Origin: Schwartzia sp. (in: firmicutes)
GTDB lineage: Bacteria; Bacillota; Negativicutes; Selenomonadales; Selenomonadaceae
Direction of reading: 5' to 3'
DNA length: 12,264 nucleotides
NCBI GenBank assembly: GCA_024691625.1
Contig: JAILNL010000155.1
Coordinates: 1 to 12,264 of the forward strand
In this document: positions 1-7,858 of the stretch, in pieces
How the letters are laid out: every line of letters starts with the position of its first letter
Position numbering within the stretch: position 1 is the first letter of the stretch
The notes under the pieces: model-generated
Database searches by the model: none
Told to the model about the DNA's origin: nothing
Seen by the model: only the letters and a program-made list of their open reading frames with translations
Translations under genes and position numbers: made by a program

Positions 1-1
1 G

Positions 2-877
2 GTAATTGTCACAGGTATGTCGGGAGGCGGAAAAACCCAGGCGTGCCGTTTTTTGGAGGACCTGGGCTATTTTTGCGTAGACAACCTGCCTCCTGTATTT
101 ATTCCGAAGTTTGCTGAGCTCTGTGCCCATTCTGCAGGGCATATTGCAAATGTTGTACTTGTAGTGGATACCAGAAGCCGTGAATTTTTCGATACCTTCG
201 TTCATGTGCTTGACGATATGGACAGGGACGGGCAGAAATACGAGCTTCTTTTCATGGATGCTTCCGACGCGGCAATCATACGCCGCTATAAAGAAACGCG
301 CAGACGCCATCCTATGGCGCCCAGCTCAAGACTTTCCGAGGGTATCGCGAAGGAGCGGGAGCAGCTTGCTCCTGTGCGTCAGAAAGCAACATATATAGTT
401 GATACCTCCGAGCTCAGAAAAGCAGAGCTGAAAACTAAAATTATACAGCTTTTCGGTAATCCGGACGGAGTCAAAATGAACGTAAATGTTCTCTCCTTCG
501 GCTTTAAATTCGGAGTACCGATGGACGCAGATATGGTTCTTGATGTGCGCTTTTTGCCGAACCCGTTCTACATTGACTCGCTCCGTCATAAAAGCGGAGT
601 GGTGCAGGACGTTTCCGACTATATCTCGAAATGGCCTGTCACACAGGAATTTCTTACACGGCTTGACGATATGCTGGGCTTTTTGATGCCTCAGTATATC
701 AAAGAAGGAAAAAATCAGTTCGTAATTGCCTGCGGCTGTACAGGCGGTATGCACCGTTCTGTGTTCGTTGCAAAGCATATTTATGACTTTTTGGGAGCAA
801 GGGGCTTCCAGACAACTTTGGAACACCGCGACCTCATGAAAAATGATGTACGCGAGCATGTTCGTGAAGAGGTATAA
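2..877 (+). CDS. rapZ: RapZ/YvcJ family nucleotide-binding protein (5' partial)
   Basis: P-loop protein of the RapZ/YvcJ family. In Escherichia coli RapZ is the adaptor that directs RNase E to the small RNA GlmZ and so controls glucosamine-6-phosphate synthesis; in Bacillus YvcJ hydrolyses GTP and affects competence. The frame is open to the left edge (reading VIVT before the first visible ATG at 17), so the true start lies a few codons outside. A Walker A motif, GMSGGGKT, sits at the very start, followed by the family motif DNLPP. The C-terminal domain carries FGFKFGVP, the D-x-R-FLPNPF region and GCTGGMHRSVF, the signature of the RNA-binding half in RapZ. Length (about 290 residues) is normal. 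Only 6 bp separate it from the next gene, in the conserved rapZ-yvcK-whiA order. Family assignment is very secure; whether it acts on an sRNA in this organism is unknown. Confidence 0.96.
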   Translation, partial: VIVTGMSGGGKTQACRFLEDLGYFCVDNLPPVFIPKFAELCAHSAGHIANVVLVVDTRSREFFDTFVHVLDDMDRDGQKYELLFMDASDAAIIRRYKETRRRHPMAPSSRLSEGIAKEREQLAPVRQKATYIVDTSELRKAELKTKIIQLFGNPDGVKMNVNVLSFGFKFGVPMDADMVLDVRFLPNPFYIDSLRHKSGVVQDVSDYISKWPVTQEFLTRLDDMLGFLMPQYIKEGKNQFVIACGCTGGMHRSVFVAKHIYDFLGARGFQTTLEHRDLMKNDVREHVREEV

Positions 878-883
878 CATAAC

Positions 884-2209
884 ATGCACTTATTGAAATG
901 GCTGTACCCTGGCATGAAATTCAAGCGCTGGCTGCTGCTCTTTGCTGCAGGCGTTATGCTTGTCAGCCTCGGTCTGGCATTGATTTTTAACTATGAATAT
1001 CTCGACCATATAGAGGAAGCTATATTCAGGTTCGTTTACAACTGGCGCGGCTCATACGACTACACAGCTACGGCTCTTGCGGGGGCACTGATTGTAATAC
1101 TGGGTGTCGGCATCATGCTGTTTGCCACAAGGAGCGTTATCCGCTCCCTCATCATGGTGCTTGTTCCCGAAAACTCGGGACGTCTTGTAGACCTGATTTA
1201 CGAAAAACGTAAACTTGAAAGCGGGCCCAATATCGTCGTAATCGGCGGTGGGCACGGACTTTCCGTGCTTCTCCGTGGGCTGAAGCAGGCTACCAGCAAC
1301 GTAACGGCTGTAGTAACTGTTGCCGATGACGGCGGTTCATCAGGCAGACTCCGCGAGGAGCTTGGCATTATACCGCCGGGCGATTTGCGTAACTGTCTGG
1401 TTGCCCTTGCCGACACTGAGCCGCTGATGGAAAAACTCTTTCAGTACAGATTTGGCGGTACAAGCGAGCTCGCGGGGCACAGCTTCGGCAATCTTTTTAT
1501 TGCGGCAATGAATGAGGTCACGGGAGATATGGAAACGGCTCTCCGTGAGTCCTCAAAGGTTCTCGCGGTCGAGGGACGTGTGCTTCCTGCAAGCAATGCC
1601 CATGTACGTCTTGACGCATATATGACTGACGGCACTGTTGTCTGCGGAGAATCCCAGATTCCCGAGGCACATAAAAAAATAGAGCATGTTCAGCTTTATC
1701 CTGAGCATGTGGAGGCAGTTGATTCCGCACTTGAGGCAATAGCCAATGCAGATGCTGTCATATTGGGGCCGGGAAGTCTCTATACAAGTGTCATGCCGAA
1801 TCTTCTTGTAGACGGCATTGCTGATGCACTCAGAAAGAGCCGTGCTCTCAAAATTTATATCTGCAACGTAATGACACAGCCCGGAGAGACTGACGATTAT
1901 ACAGCTTCCATGCATGTCAAGGCAATTATCGCACATGCAGGAAAAGGCGCGGTGGACTACGTTCTCGTCAATTCCACGAAACTTTCCGAGGATCAGCTTT
2001 ACGCTTACAGTTTGCAGGGCTCCGAACCGGTCCGCGTAGACCGTGACGAGCTTAACAGCCTCGGTGTCGGTTTTGTACAGGCTGACATCACCAGCGGAAC
2101 TGATGCGGGACATCATGACCCGCAAAAACTCACGAAAAATATCATGAAAATGATATACGGATTATCCTCCGGAGAAATACGTCACGGAGACAAGAAAAAG
2201 ACAAAATAG
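884..2209 (+). CDS. yvcK: YvcK/CofD-like gluconeogenesis factor with N-terminal membrane extension
   Basis: Member of the YvcK (gluconeogenesis factor) family, CofD-like fold, which binds UDP-sugars and is needed for growth on gluconeogenic carbon sources and for normal cell-wall synthesis and localisation of penicillin-binding proteins in Bacillus. The core starts near residue 115 and shows the nucleotide-binding loop VVIGGGHGLSVLLRGLK, then TVADDGGSSGRLREELG, PPGDLRN, GHSFGNLFIAAM, GPGSLYTSVMPNLLV and CNVMTQPGET, all expected. Before it are about 110 extra residues with two hydrophobic segments (about 15-37 and 60-83), so the protein is 441 residues against roughly 320 for the soluble Bacillus protein and is probably anchored with the catalytic domain in the cytoplasm. 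A GAAGAGG Shine-Dalgarno site lies at 866-872, inside the end of rapZ, 11 nt before the ATG. The stop overlaps the whiA ribosome-binding site. Confidence 0.95.
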   Translation: MHLLKWLYPGMKFKRWLLLFAAGVMLVSLGLALIFNYEYLDHIEEAIFRFVYNWRGSYDYTATALAGALIVILGVGIMLFATRSVIRSLIMVLVPENSGRLVDLIYEKRKLESGPNIVVIGGGHGLSVLLRGLKQATSNVTAVVTVADDGGSSGRLREELGIIPPGDLRNCLVALADTEPLMEKLFQYRFGGTSELAGHSFGNLFIAAMNEVTGDMETALRESSKVLAVEGRVLPASNAHVRLDAYMTDGTVVCGESQIPEAHKKIEHVQLYPEHVEAVDSALEAIANADAVILGPGSLYTSVMPNLLVDGIADALRKSRALKIYICNVMTQPGETDDYTASMHVKAIIAHAGKGAVDYVLVNSTKLSEDQLYAYSLQGSEPVRVDRDELNSLGVGFVQADITSGTDAGHHDPQKLTKNIMKMIYGLSSGEIRHGDKKKTK

Positions 2210-2214
2210 GAGGT
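2208..2214 (+). promoter_or_regulatory. whiA Shine-Dalgarno site overlapping yvcK stop
   Basis: AGGAGGT is a near-perfect anti-16S match whose first two bases are the last two of the yvcK TAG stop. It lies 7 nt before the whiA ATG at 2222. The overlap suggests translational coupling of yvcK and whiA. Confidence 0.85.
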
Positions 2215-2221
2215 AAACCCG

Positions 2222-3151
2222 ATGCCTTCATTTGCGGGCGATGTAAAAAACGAACTGGCCCGTCTTACATATACAAAACCCTGCGACCGTCGGGCGGAGC
2301 TTTCGGGGCTTCTGCGAATGGGTGCGGTCATGACTCTGGGAATGAAGCATACCGTGGGGCTTACCTTTACCACGGAAAATGCAGCCGTCGCGCGAAAAGT
2401 GCTTGTGCTGCTCAAAGAAGCGGGCAAGGTCAACACGGAAATAACCGTCAGCCGCTTCCGCAGACTGAAGCAGCACAATTCCTATACTGTAAGGGTTCTT
2501 CCTGAAAAGGGCGGAGAAGATTTTCTCTCTGAAATAGGCCTTCTTCCGGGAACAATGCCTACATCTTCGAACGGAGGCACGCTTCTCAGGCGTCCCTGCT
2601 GCCGTGTGGCGTATCTCAGGGGGGCATTTCAGGCAGGCGGCAGCGTAAACAGGCCCGAGGCTTCATACCATCTGGAATTTGTCACGGCGAACTATCAGTT
2701 TGCGGACCTGCTGCTTTCACTCTTGAGGAGACTGGATATGCCGGCAGGCATAACAGACCGAAAGGACGCCTATATCGTATATCTTAAGGAAAGCGACGCC
2801 ATAGTAGATCTTTTGGCGTATATGGACGCAGAGCAGGCAGTGGAAGCCTTCGAAGTATCCAGAAACGTAAAAGAAGTAAGAAATCAGGTCAACCGCATAG
2901 TAAACTGCGAAACGGCGAATCTCAACAAAATCGCTGATGCGGCGGCACGTCAGATTGCAGTCATTCACAGGCTGGAAGAAAAAGGCATGCTGAAAAATCT
3001 GCCGACGTCTCTCCGTGAGGCAGCAGAGGCACGCCTTGAGCACCCTGATGCGGCGCTGGCGGAGCTTGCGGAAATACTTGGTATAGGAAAATCAGGAGTA
3101 AATCACAGAATGCGAAAGCTCATGCAGCTCGCAGAGACAGGAGAGGAATAA
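2222..3151 (+). CDS. whiA: WhiA, sporulation/cell-division regulator (DUF199 family)
   Basis: WhiA orthologue, 309 residues, the usual family length. WhiA has an N-terminal fold derived from LAGLIDADG homing endonucleases and a C-terminal helix-turn-helix. In Streptomyces it is a transcription factor for sporulation septation; in Bacillus it influences division and chromosome segregation without an obvious regulon. Seen here: N-terminal SFAGDVKNELARL, the degenerate endonuclease-like segment with RGAFQAGGSVNRPE and YHLEF, the linker NCETANLNKI, and a C-terminal helix-turn-helix with LAELAEILGIGKSGVNHRMRKL. Catalytic endonuclease acidic residues are not retained, as expected for the family. 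It starts 12 nt after yvcK at a strong Shine-Dalgarno site and is third in the conserved rapZ-yvcK-whiA set. Its stop codon lies 2 nt before the proposed start of the deacetylase gene. Confidence 0.96.
   Translation: MPSFAGDVKNELARLTYTKPCDRRAELSGLLRMGAVMTLGMKHTVGLTFTTENAAVARKVLVLLKEAGKVNTEITVSRFRRLKQHNSYTVRVLPEKGGEDFLSEIGLLPGTMPTSSNGGTLLRRPCCRVAYLRGAFQAGGSVNRPEASYHLEFVTANYQFADLLLSLLRRLDMPAGITDRKDAYIVYLKESDAIVDLLAYMDAEQAVEAFEVSRNVKEVRNQVNRIVNCETANLNKIADAAARQIAVIHRLEEKGMLKNLPTSLREAAEARLEHPDAALAELAEILGIGKSGVNHRMRKLMQLAETGEE
3141..3146 (+). promoter_or_regulatory. Shine-Dalgarno site that decides the CTG start of the deacetylase
   Basis: GAGAGG lies inside the last codons of whiA, 7 nt upstream of CTG 3154. 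It is the only ribosome-binding-like sequence at useful distance from a start that keeps the complete membrane segment and YHKV motif of the deacetylase. Confidence 0.55.
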
Positions 3152-3153
3152 AA

Positions 3154-3987
3154 CTGAGCGTTTATATCAATCGTTACGGCGGACCGCGCCGCAGCAGCAA
3201 CTGGTTCGGCCGCATATTTGGAATTTTATGCATAGCCGTAGTCATCACGGCGGCAGCATTCGGCATCACGGCGGTTTATCCGCCTGAGGGCGTACTCATA
3301 CTTGAATATCACAAGGTCAATACATGGAGCGATGATGAATACACCGTAACTCCGCAAGACTTTGCCGCACAGATGGACGAGCTCCGTGCACAGGGGTATG
3401 AGACTATATCCGTACTGGATTTTCTCCGTGCGAAAAAGGGAAAACAGACTCTGCCTGAAAAAGCAGTAATCGTCACTCTTGATGACGGGTACAAGGACAA
3501 CTATACCGATATGCTCCCGATTATGGAGAGCCGCGGTATGAAGGCTACCGTATTTATGGTAACGAACGACATTGGACTGCCGGGTTATCTTACATGGGAT
3601 ATGCTTCGTGACATGCAGGAGCGCGGTATCGAAATAGGCAGCCATACCGCAAATCACATGGCGCTTACCACTATGCCGCCGGAGGACGTGAAAGCGGAGG
3701 TACAGCTTTCAAAAACGCTCCTTGAGTGGAATAAAGTAAAAACAGTATTTGCTCTGTCATATCCAAACGGAAAATACAGGGACTACATGCTGCCAATACT
3801 TAAAGAAACGGAATATCTTGCAGCAGTCACGGGGGATCCGGGACTGAACACCTTCGAGACTAATCCATATCTTTTGCGCAGAATAAACATTCCGCGTCCG
3901 TATTTCGGCCTGACGGAATTCAAGCTGCGCATTTGGAAAGCGAAAATTTTCGCGCGGTTCGGTTCGCTTTTGAATCAGCAGTACTGA
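3154..3987 (+). CDS. Membrane-anchored NodB-type polysaccharide deacetylase, probable CTG start
   Basis: Carbohydrate esterase family 4 (NodB homology) deacetylase, likely to remove N-acetyl groups from peptidoglycan or another surface polysaccharide outside the membrane. The frame contains no ATG, GTG or TTG between the whiA stop and an internal ATG at 3373, yet the family N-terminal part (GVLILEYHKV, then YTVTPQDFAAQMDEL) is encoded upstream of that ATG, so 3373 cannot be the true start. The best candidate is CTG at 3154, 7 nt after GAGAGG (3141-3146). From it the product is 277 residues: a short basic N-terminus, one membrane segment (about residues 24-45), then the catalytic domain. Metal and catalytic residues are present: TLDDGY (Asp110, Asp111), SHTANH (His164, His168) and SYPNG (near 203-206). 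The arginine that often precedes the YP[YN]G motif is not seen. The exact substrate cannot be told from sequence. Confidence 0.88.
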   Translation: MSVYINRYGGPRRSSNWFGRIFGILCIAVVITAAAFGITAVYPPEGVLILEYHKVNTWSDDEYTVTPQDFAAQMDELRAQGYETISVLDFLRAKKGKQTLPEKAVIVTLDDGYKDNYTDMLPIMESRGMKATVFMVTNDIGLPGYLTWDMLRDMQERGIEIGSHTANHMALTTMPPEDVKAEVQLSKTLLEWNKVKTVFALSYPNGKYRDYMLPILKETEYLAAVTGDPGLNTFETNPYLLRRINIPRPYFGLTEFKLRIWKAKIFARFGSLLNQQY

Positions 3988-4026
3988 GCCATATAGGGAG
4001 AATGAAAGATTAACGGGGGAAAGAAA

Positions 4027-5640
4027 ATGATTGGAAAGCGTTTGGCAGCCTGCCTTTTAACGGGAATGCTCTTTTTCGGTACCGGGGCGGATGTCATGGC
4101 ACGCCACGCCGCGGAAGAACGGGGAGAACAGCGGCGCATGGAACGCGCTGAAAGACTCGAAAGGGAAAGAATAGCTCTTGAAGAAGAGCGCGCAGCGGCA
4201 CGACGTATAGAAGAACGTGCGGAAAAAGAAAGAGCCGAGCGTGAGGCTCTGGAAATAGAGCGCGCCAAAGAGGAAGCAAGAGCTGCGGAAGAGAGAGAAA
4301 AGGCCAGACGTGAAGCCGAAGCCAAAGAGGCGGAAGAACAACGTCTTGCGAAAGAGCGTGCTGCCGAAGAAAAACAGAGGCAGGAAGAACTGGCGGCCCG
4401 CGAAGCGGAAGCACGGAGAATCGAAAGAGAACGTGCCGAAGCGGAAGCAAGGATAATGGCAGAGAGTGAGCGCGCTGCCGAAATAAAAGCGTCAGAAACG
4501 AACAGGGAGGGCTCAGGCACGGGTATCCTTGAAAAATATCTCAACAGGAAAAAGGAGTCTGCCTCAACAGACGTGGAGGGAAAAAAGAAGCAGGAAGCAA
4601 AGCCCGTAACATATCTGTCGAAACAGGAAATGGAGCTTACACCGCTGAAGACAGATACACTGGACGTAGGCGGAACGCTGCTCTTTTCCGACAGTCCTGA
4701 GTATGTCACTCAGCCCGGCATACTATACTCTGACGTCATTCAGGGCGACGCGCGTGTGCTTTACTATCATGTGAATCAGATTCCTACTGCATGCAAAGTG
4801 GCAGTAGTTCTTGAAAACACAAGTGACAGATACGCGGTAATACACATCACCCGCGGTGGCTGCAGCGCACCCGACCGGGACTATCTCAAGGTCGGACGCG
4901 AAACACAGCGTCAGTATTTCTTCGAGAAGCAGTCACAGAATGCTATCTATCTCGACGGATATCAGAGCCGTGTTATGCTGGAAAGCATGGACAAAACTCT
5001 CGTATTAAACGAGCAGCTTGTCTACGGAGTCTATGATTTCAGCTCCACGGGTCCGGTCAGAGTGACGGTTATACTCTATCCGTCGTCGGCAGATCCGTTG
5101 GAGTTTGTAAAATCTGCCCCGGTACTTCCGAAGGACGAGCACCGTCTCAGAGGAACCTTCACCGGCATGGACAGACTGCTTAAAGCACATGGACGTTATA
5201 ATCCGGGCGATGGAGAGGTGTATATAACCATCGGAAACGAAGTCGATGATAAATTCAAGCAGGGTATAGATGCTACAGATGGAAGCCTCGTGGAAAACAC
5301 GGGCAACTACGGCGTCATGTATCACCTTGAAGTCCCCATGAAGGGACGAAAGAAGGTACAGCTTTGGGCAAATCCCTTAGGCGGCTTCTATACGGGGGCT
5401 GTGCATGTAAGTACGGAAGAACCCGCAGGCGTATGGACGTGTATGGTGCCGAAGGATGCGCCATTCTTCGGTGATGCTGATGCACCAATCACACTTCCTA
5501 ATAAGGACGGTTCTCTGCTGCTGCCGAAGGGAACGGAAATGTTCAGTCTCGGAACGTTTAAGGGTGAGACGCTGCATGTGGAGTTCACTCCGCCCGGAGC
5601 AAGCAATCTCCCTGTGAGGTTTATCTTGTCGGAGCCATAA
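4027..5640 (+). CDS. Secreted protein with long charged alpha-helix and beta-rich C-terminal region, function unknown
   Basis: I do not recognise the family. It has 537 residues. Residues 1-25 are a signal peptide (basic start, hydrophobic core LAACLLTGMLFF, likely cleavage after VMA at 25). Residues about 27-158 are almost only Glu, Arg, Ala, Lys and Gln with no proline and a single glycine, the pattern of a long single alpha-helix or coiled coil; 130 residues would span close to 20 nm. A short linker (about 160-200) leads to a region of about 330 residues with alternating hydrophobic and polar residues, glycines and aromatics, probably beta-rich (for example KVAVVLENTSDRYAVIHITR). Four cysteines are scattered (about 9, 257, 279 and one near the C-terminus). 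GGGGGA at 4015-4020 is a good Shine-Dalgarno site 6 nt before the ATG. It follows the deacetylase by 39 nt and is the last gene before a strong terminator, so an envelope role is likely but unproven. Confidence 0.85.
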   Translation: MIGKRLAACLLTGMLFFGTGADVMARHAAEERGEQRRMERAERLERERIALEEERAAARRIEERAEKERAEREALEIERAKEEARAAEEREKARREAEAKEAEEQRLAKERAAEEKQRQEELAAREAEARRIERERAEAEARIMAESERAAEIKASETNREGSGTGILEKYLNRKKESASTDVEGKKKQEAKPVTYLSKQEMELTPLKTDTLDVGGTLLFSDSPEYVTQPGILYSDVIQGDARVLYYHVNQIPTACKVAVVLENTSDRYAVIHITRGGCSAPDRDYLKVGRETQRQYFFEKQSQNAIYLDGYQSRVMLESMDKTLVLNEQLVYGVYDFSSTGPVRVTVILYPSSADPLEFVKSAPVLPKDEHRLRGTFTGMDRLLKAHGRYNPGDGEVYITIGNEVDDKFKQGIDATDGSLVENTGNYGVMYHLEVPMKGRKKVQLWANPLGGFYTGAVHVSTEEPAGVWTCMVPKDAPFFGDADAPITLPNKDGSLLLPKGTEMFSLGTFKGETLHVEFTPPGASNLPVRFILSEP

Positions 5641-5713
5641 TTCGACAGTTCGAAATCATTGGCACTGCAGGAAAAGATGTATATTGTTTGTGCCGGATTA
5701 TGAAGGCATACGT

Positions 5714-5747
5714 AAAAAAGGAGCTGTGAGTACACAGCTCCTTTTTT
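5714..5747. terminator. Bidirectional intrinsic terminator between convergent genes
   Basis: A perfect 15-bp inverted repeat (A6 then GGAGCTGTG, loop AGTA, CACAGCTCC then T6). It gives a GC stem plus U-tract on both strands. It ends the rapZ-to-secreted-protein operon on the plus strand and the EAL gene (stop at 5765) on the minus strand. Confidence 0.93.
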
Positions 5748-5764
5748 GATGCTTGAGAGAATTA

Positions 5765-7717
5765 TTATTGCTGACTGTTTTTTCGCAGATATTCGATACA
5801 CTCAGTACCCGGGAGAGGGCGGCTGTAGTAGAAGCCCTGTATGTACTGTATTTCGTGTTCTTTCAGTATGCGCACCTCGTCCTCTGACTCAATACCCTCG
5901 ACTATGACACTGAGCCCCAGATCTTTAATGATTAGGAACTCACTTCCGATTATACGGTGTGCCTTTTCCTGATTGAAGAAGGCCTGCATGAGATTGCGGT
6001 CGAATTTTATCGTATCGAAGTTGTAGTCTATAAGATAGGAAATATTTGCATTTCCCGTCCCATAGTCATCAAGCGCAAAGGTGATGCCGTAATGGTTGAG
6101 GTCTGACATGTGATGCTTCATCAGCTCGGGTGTAACAAGTGCCATACGCTCGGTTAACTCAAAGCTTATCAGCGAGTGCGGCAGATTGTACTGCTCAATG
6201 GTGTTTATGATACGGTCTGCCATATCCGGCTGCATACATTCAAGCACAGAGAGGTTCATGTGAACGCGTTCTACGGAGATTTCCGGGTAATTCAGCAGAG
6301 AATCGCGGCAGAATGCACATATCTTTTCAAGAACAGCCTGTTGGAGACGGTATATGAGACCTGTCTGCTCGGCAATGTTTATGAATTTGTCGGGAGGAAT
6401 AAATTTACCGTCCGTATCTTTTAATCGGGCAAGCGCCTCAAGCATACATGCTTTTCCCGTTGAGACTTCCACTATTGGCTGATAGTACACCTCAAGGGTG
6501 TTTGCTTCAAGAGCAGCCTCCAGCACCTTTTTGATGTGAAGAGAGCTGCGATAGACCTGCTGGCAGGGATCATCAGGCCAGAGAATAGTTCCGCTGCTGA
6601 TATTATTGTCGAGGCGAAGGGCGCGGAGAATACCGCACAGACCTTCAAAGGTTGAAAAATTCTCAGGAAATGATTCGACAAAAACATTGGCGGCAAGAGT
6701 TACGGGTGAATTTTGTACAGGCCAGGGACGTGTAAAACGGTCCGCCATGCGCTGGGCAATCTGTGTAATATGCTCGGGCTTTGTTATGAGAAGGAAACAG
6801 TGCTGGTCGGAAACATAATAAGCATACGCTTTCTCGTTTGTTTCAACGGACATCCAGTTGCTTATGCTTTCCTCCAGATGAAGAAGGGCAGTATATTCGA
6901 TTACACGGAAAAGCGAACGATTCGCGTTAAGGTCTACACATATAATGCTGAAGGGCTTGGCCCTGCGAATGAACTGGGTCACCCTCATGTTAAAAGCTCG
7001 CCAGTTTCCAAAGCCAGTGACCGTTTCCTGATATATTTTCGGATCCTGCATCGTCCCGTAGATATTGAGGAGAACGAGAGCGTTCACTGAGCTTGTCAAA
7101 AGCAACGGGCGGTACAGATATTCAACACCAACTGCCAGCAGCGACAGCAGCGTAAATTCAGCGATGATGTATATGTGCTTCATTTGCAGACGCTCGCGGT
7201 AGTATACCGCCACTGCGAAAACAAGGATAAGATAGTAGAAATACGAAGCAAACTCAACAGACGCGTATGGTCCCAGAATATACGCGTTGTGTGAATCCAA
7301 ATGATATATAACATGAGTCCAGGGATTTGAAAGGATAAAGGCAATAAGAAAGACAGCGGGAATAACACCTGCGAAGAAGACACGTTGGTTGTTTTTTCTT
7401 GATATTCCGCAGAGTGCGGCAATATAAAGGAAGAAGCATAGCCTGCAAAGTGCTTCCACTACAAAAAAGGTCAGGTTGACGCCGTCTATGAACATTCGGG
7501 GCGTTATCTGCCCTGAGTTGATTGAAAGACTGGCGATAACGTTAAGACCGGCCTCTGTAAGAGCGGCACACAAAAAGTACACGAAAAACCGCATGGGCCG
7601 TGTAGCAATCTGCCGCTGAGAACGGATGTGAAGCAGCAATGCAAACATGAGGACAAACGATGCAAGCTCGTATTCGTAGATATAATGCATGCCAATCACC
7701 ATTCTTGATAGAAACAT
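5765..7717 (-). CDS. Membrane protein with degenerate GGDEF and intact EAL domain (c-di-GMP phosphodiesterase)
   Basis: Predicted c-di-GMP-specific phosphodiesterase hydrolysing c-di-GMP to pGpG at the inner face of the membrane. Residues 1-220 hold about seven hydrophobic segments (about 13-30, 41-64, 79-103, 112-131, 151-172, 178-200, 203-221), a probable sensor module I cannot name. Residues about 225-320 look like a GGDEF fold (VTGFGNWRAFN, then FSIICVDLN) but the signature loop is replaced by YVSDQHCFLL, so cyclase activity is very unlikely. Residues 400-645 are an EAL domain with the expected metal and catalytic residues: Glu427 in EALARL, Asn488 in HMNLS, Glu520 in ELTER, Asp550-Asp551 in LDDYGTG, Lys571 in IKFDRN, Glu607 in VEGIE and Gln627 in IQGF. 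The first ATG (7717) lacks a Shine-Dalgarno site; ATG at 7690 (residue 10) with GGTGAT 4 nt upstream is an alternative that better fits the promoter position. Confidence 0.93.
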   Translation of the reverse strand: MFLSRMVIGMHYIYEYELASFVLMFALLLHIRSQRQIATRPMRFFVYFLCAALTEAGLNVIASLSINSGQITPRMFIDGVNLTFFVVEALCRLCFFLYIAALCGISRKNNQRVFFAGVIPAVFLIAFILSNPWTHVIYHLDSHNAYILGPYASVEFASYFYYLILVFAVAVYYRERLQMKHIYIIAEFTLLSLLAVGVEYLYRPLLLTSSVNALVLLNIYGTMQDPKIYQETVTGFGNWRAFNMRVTQFIRRAKPFSIICVDLNANRSLFRVIEYTALLHLEESISNWMSVETNEKAYAYYVSDQHCFLLITKPEHITQIAQRMADRFTRPWPVQNSPVTLAANVFVESFPENFSTFEGLCGILRALRLDNNISSGTILWPDDPCQQVYRSSLHIKKVLEAALEANTLEVYYQPIVEVSTGKACMLEALARLKDTDGKFIPPDKFINIAEQTGLIYRLQQAVLEKICAFCRDSLLNYPEISVERVHMNLSVLECMQPDMADRIINTIEQYNLPHSLISFELTERMALVTPELMKHHMSDLNHYGITFALDDYGTGNANISYLIDYNFDTIKFDRNLMQAFFNQEKAHRIIGSEFLIIKDLGLSVIVEGIESEDEVRILKEHEIQYIQGFYYSRPLPGTECIEYLRKNSQQ

Positions 7718-7735
7718 AAATTAATCTATATATTC

Positions 7736-7764
7736 ATATTACAGGGAAAAAAGGCACTTGGCAA
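7736..7764 (-). promoter_or_regulatory. Predicted promoter of the EAL gene
   Basis: On the minus strand TTGCCA (7759-7764) and TAATAT (7736-7741) are separated by exactly 17 bp. Transcription would start near 7729, only about 12 nt before the ATG at 7717. This is why the later ATG at 7690 may be the true start. Confidence 0.6.
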
Positions 7765-7818
7765 GAGAACAGTTGTCAAATGAAAGAAACTTAAAGAAAA
7801 TTGAGAGAATCCTCATCA

Positions 7819-7858
7819 TTTCTGAAAACGAAAGAATACTTGAATCTTTTCTGAAAAC
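7819..7858 (+). repeat. Direct repeat pair TTTCTGAAAAC in divergent promoter region
   Basis: Two exact copies of TTTCTGAAAAC at 7819-7829 and 7848-7858, offset by 29 bp. Each is preceded by a TTGA...ATC-like stretch. The second copy sits between the -35 and -10 of the symporter promoter, where a bound protein would interfere. This may be an operator or a chance duplication in AT-rich DNA. Confidence 0.4.

Noticed and set aside
326..889. 187-codon minus-strand frame opposite rapZ
   Set aside because: Shadow of rapZ. No family motif, and cysteine- and histidine-rich composition typical of an antisense reading.
1553..2125. 190-codon minus-strand frame opposite yvcK
   Set aside because: Shadow of the conserved YvcK core, with no independent coding signs.
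4002..4013. Three-codon frame ATG-AAA-GAT-TAA before the secreted-protein gene
   Set aside because: Too short, and its Shine-Dalgarno-like GGGAG is only 1 nt from the ATG.
3975..4709. 244-codon Ser/Ala-rich minus-strand frame
   Set aside because: It is the reverse reading of the Glu/Arg/Ala-rich helix of the secreted protein. The Ser/Arg repeats come from that low-complexity DNA.
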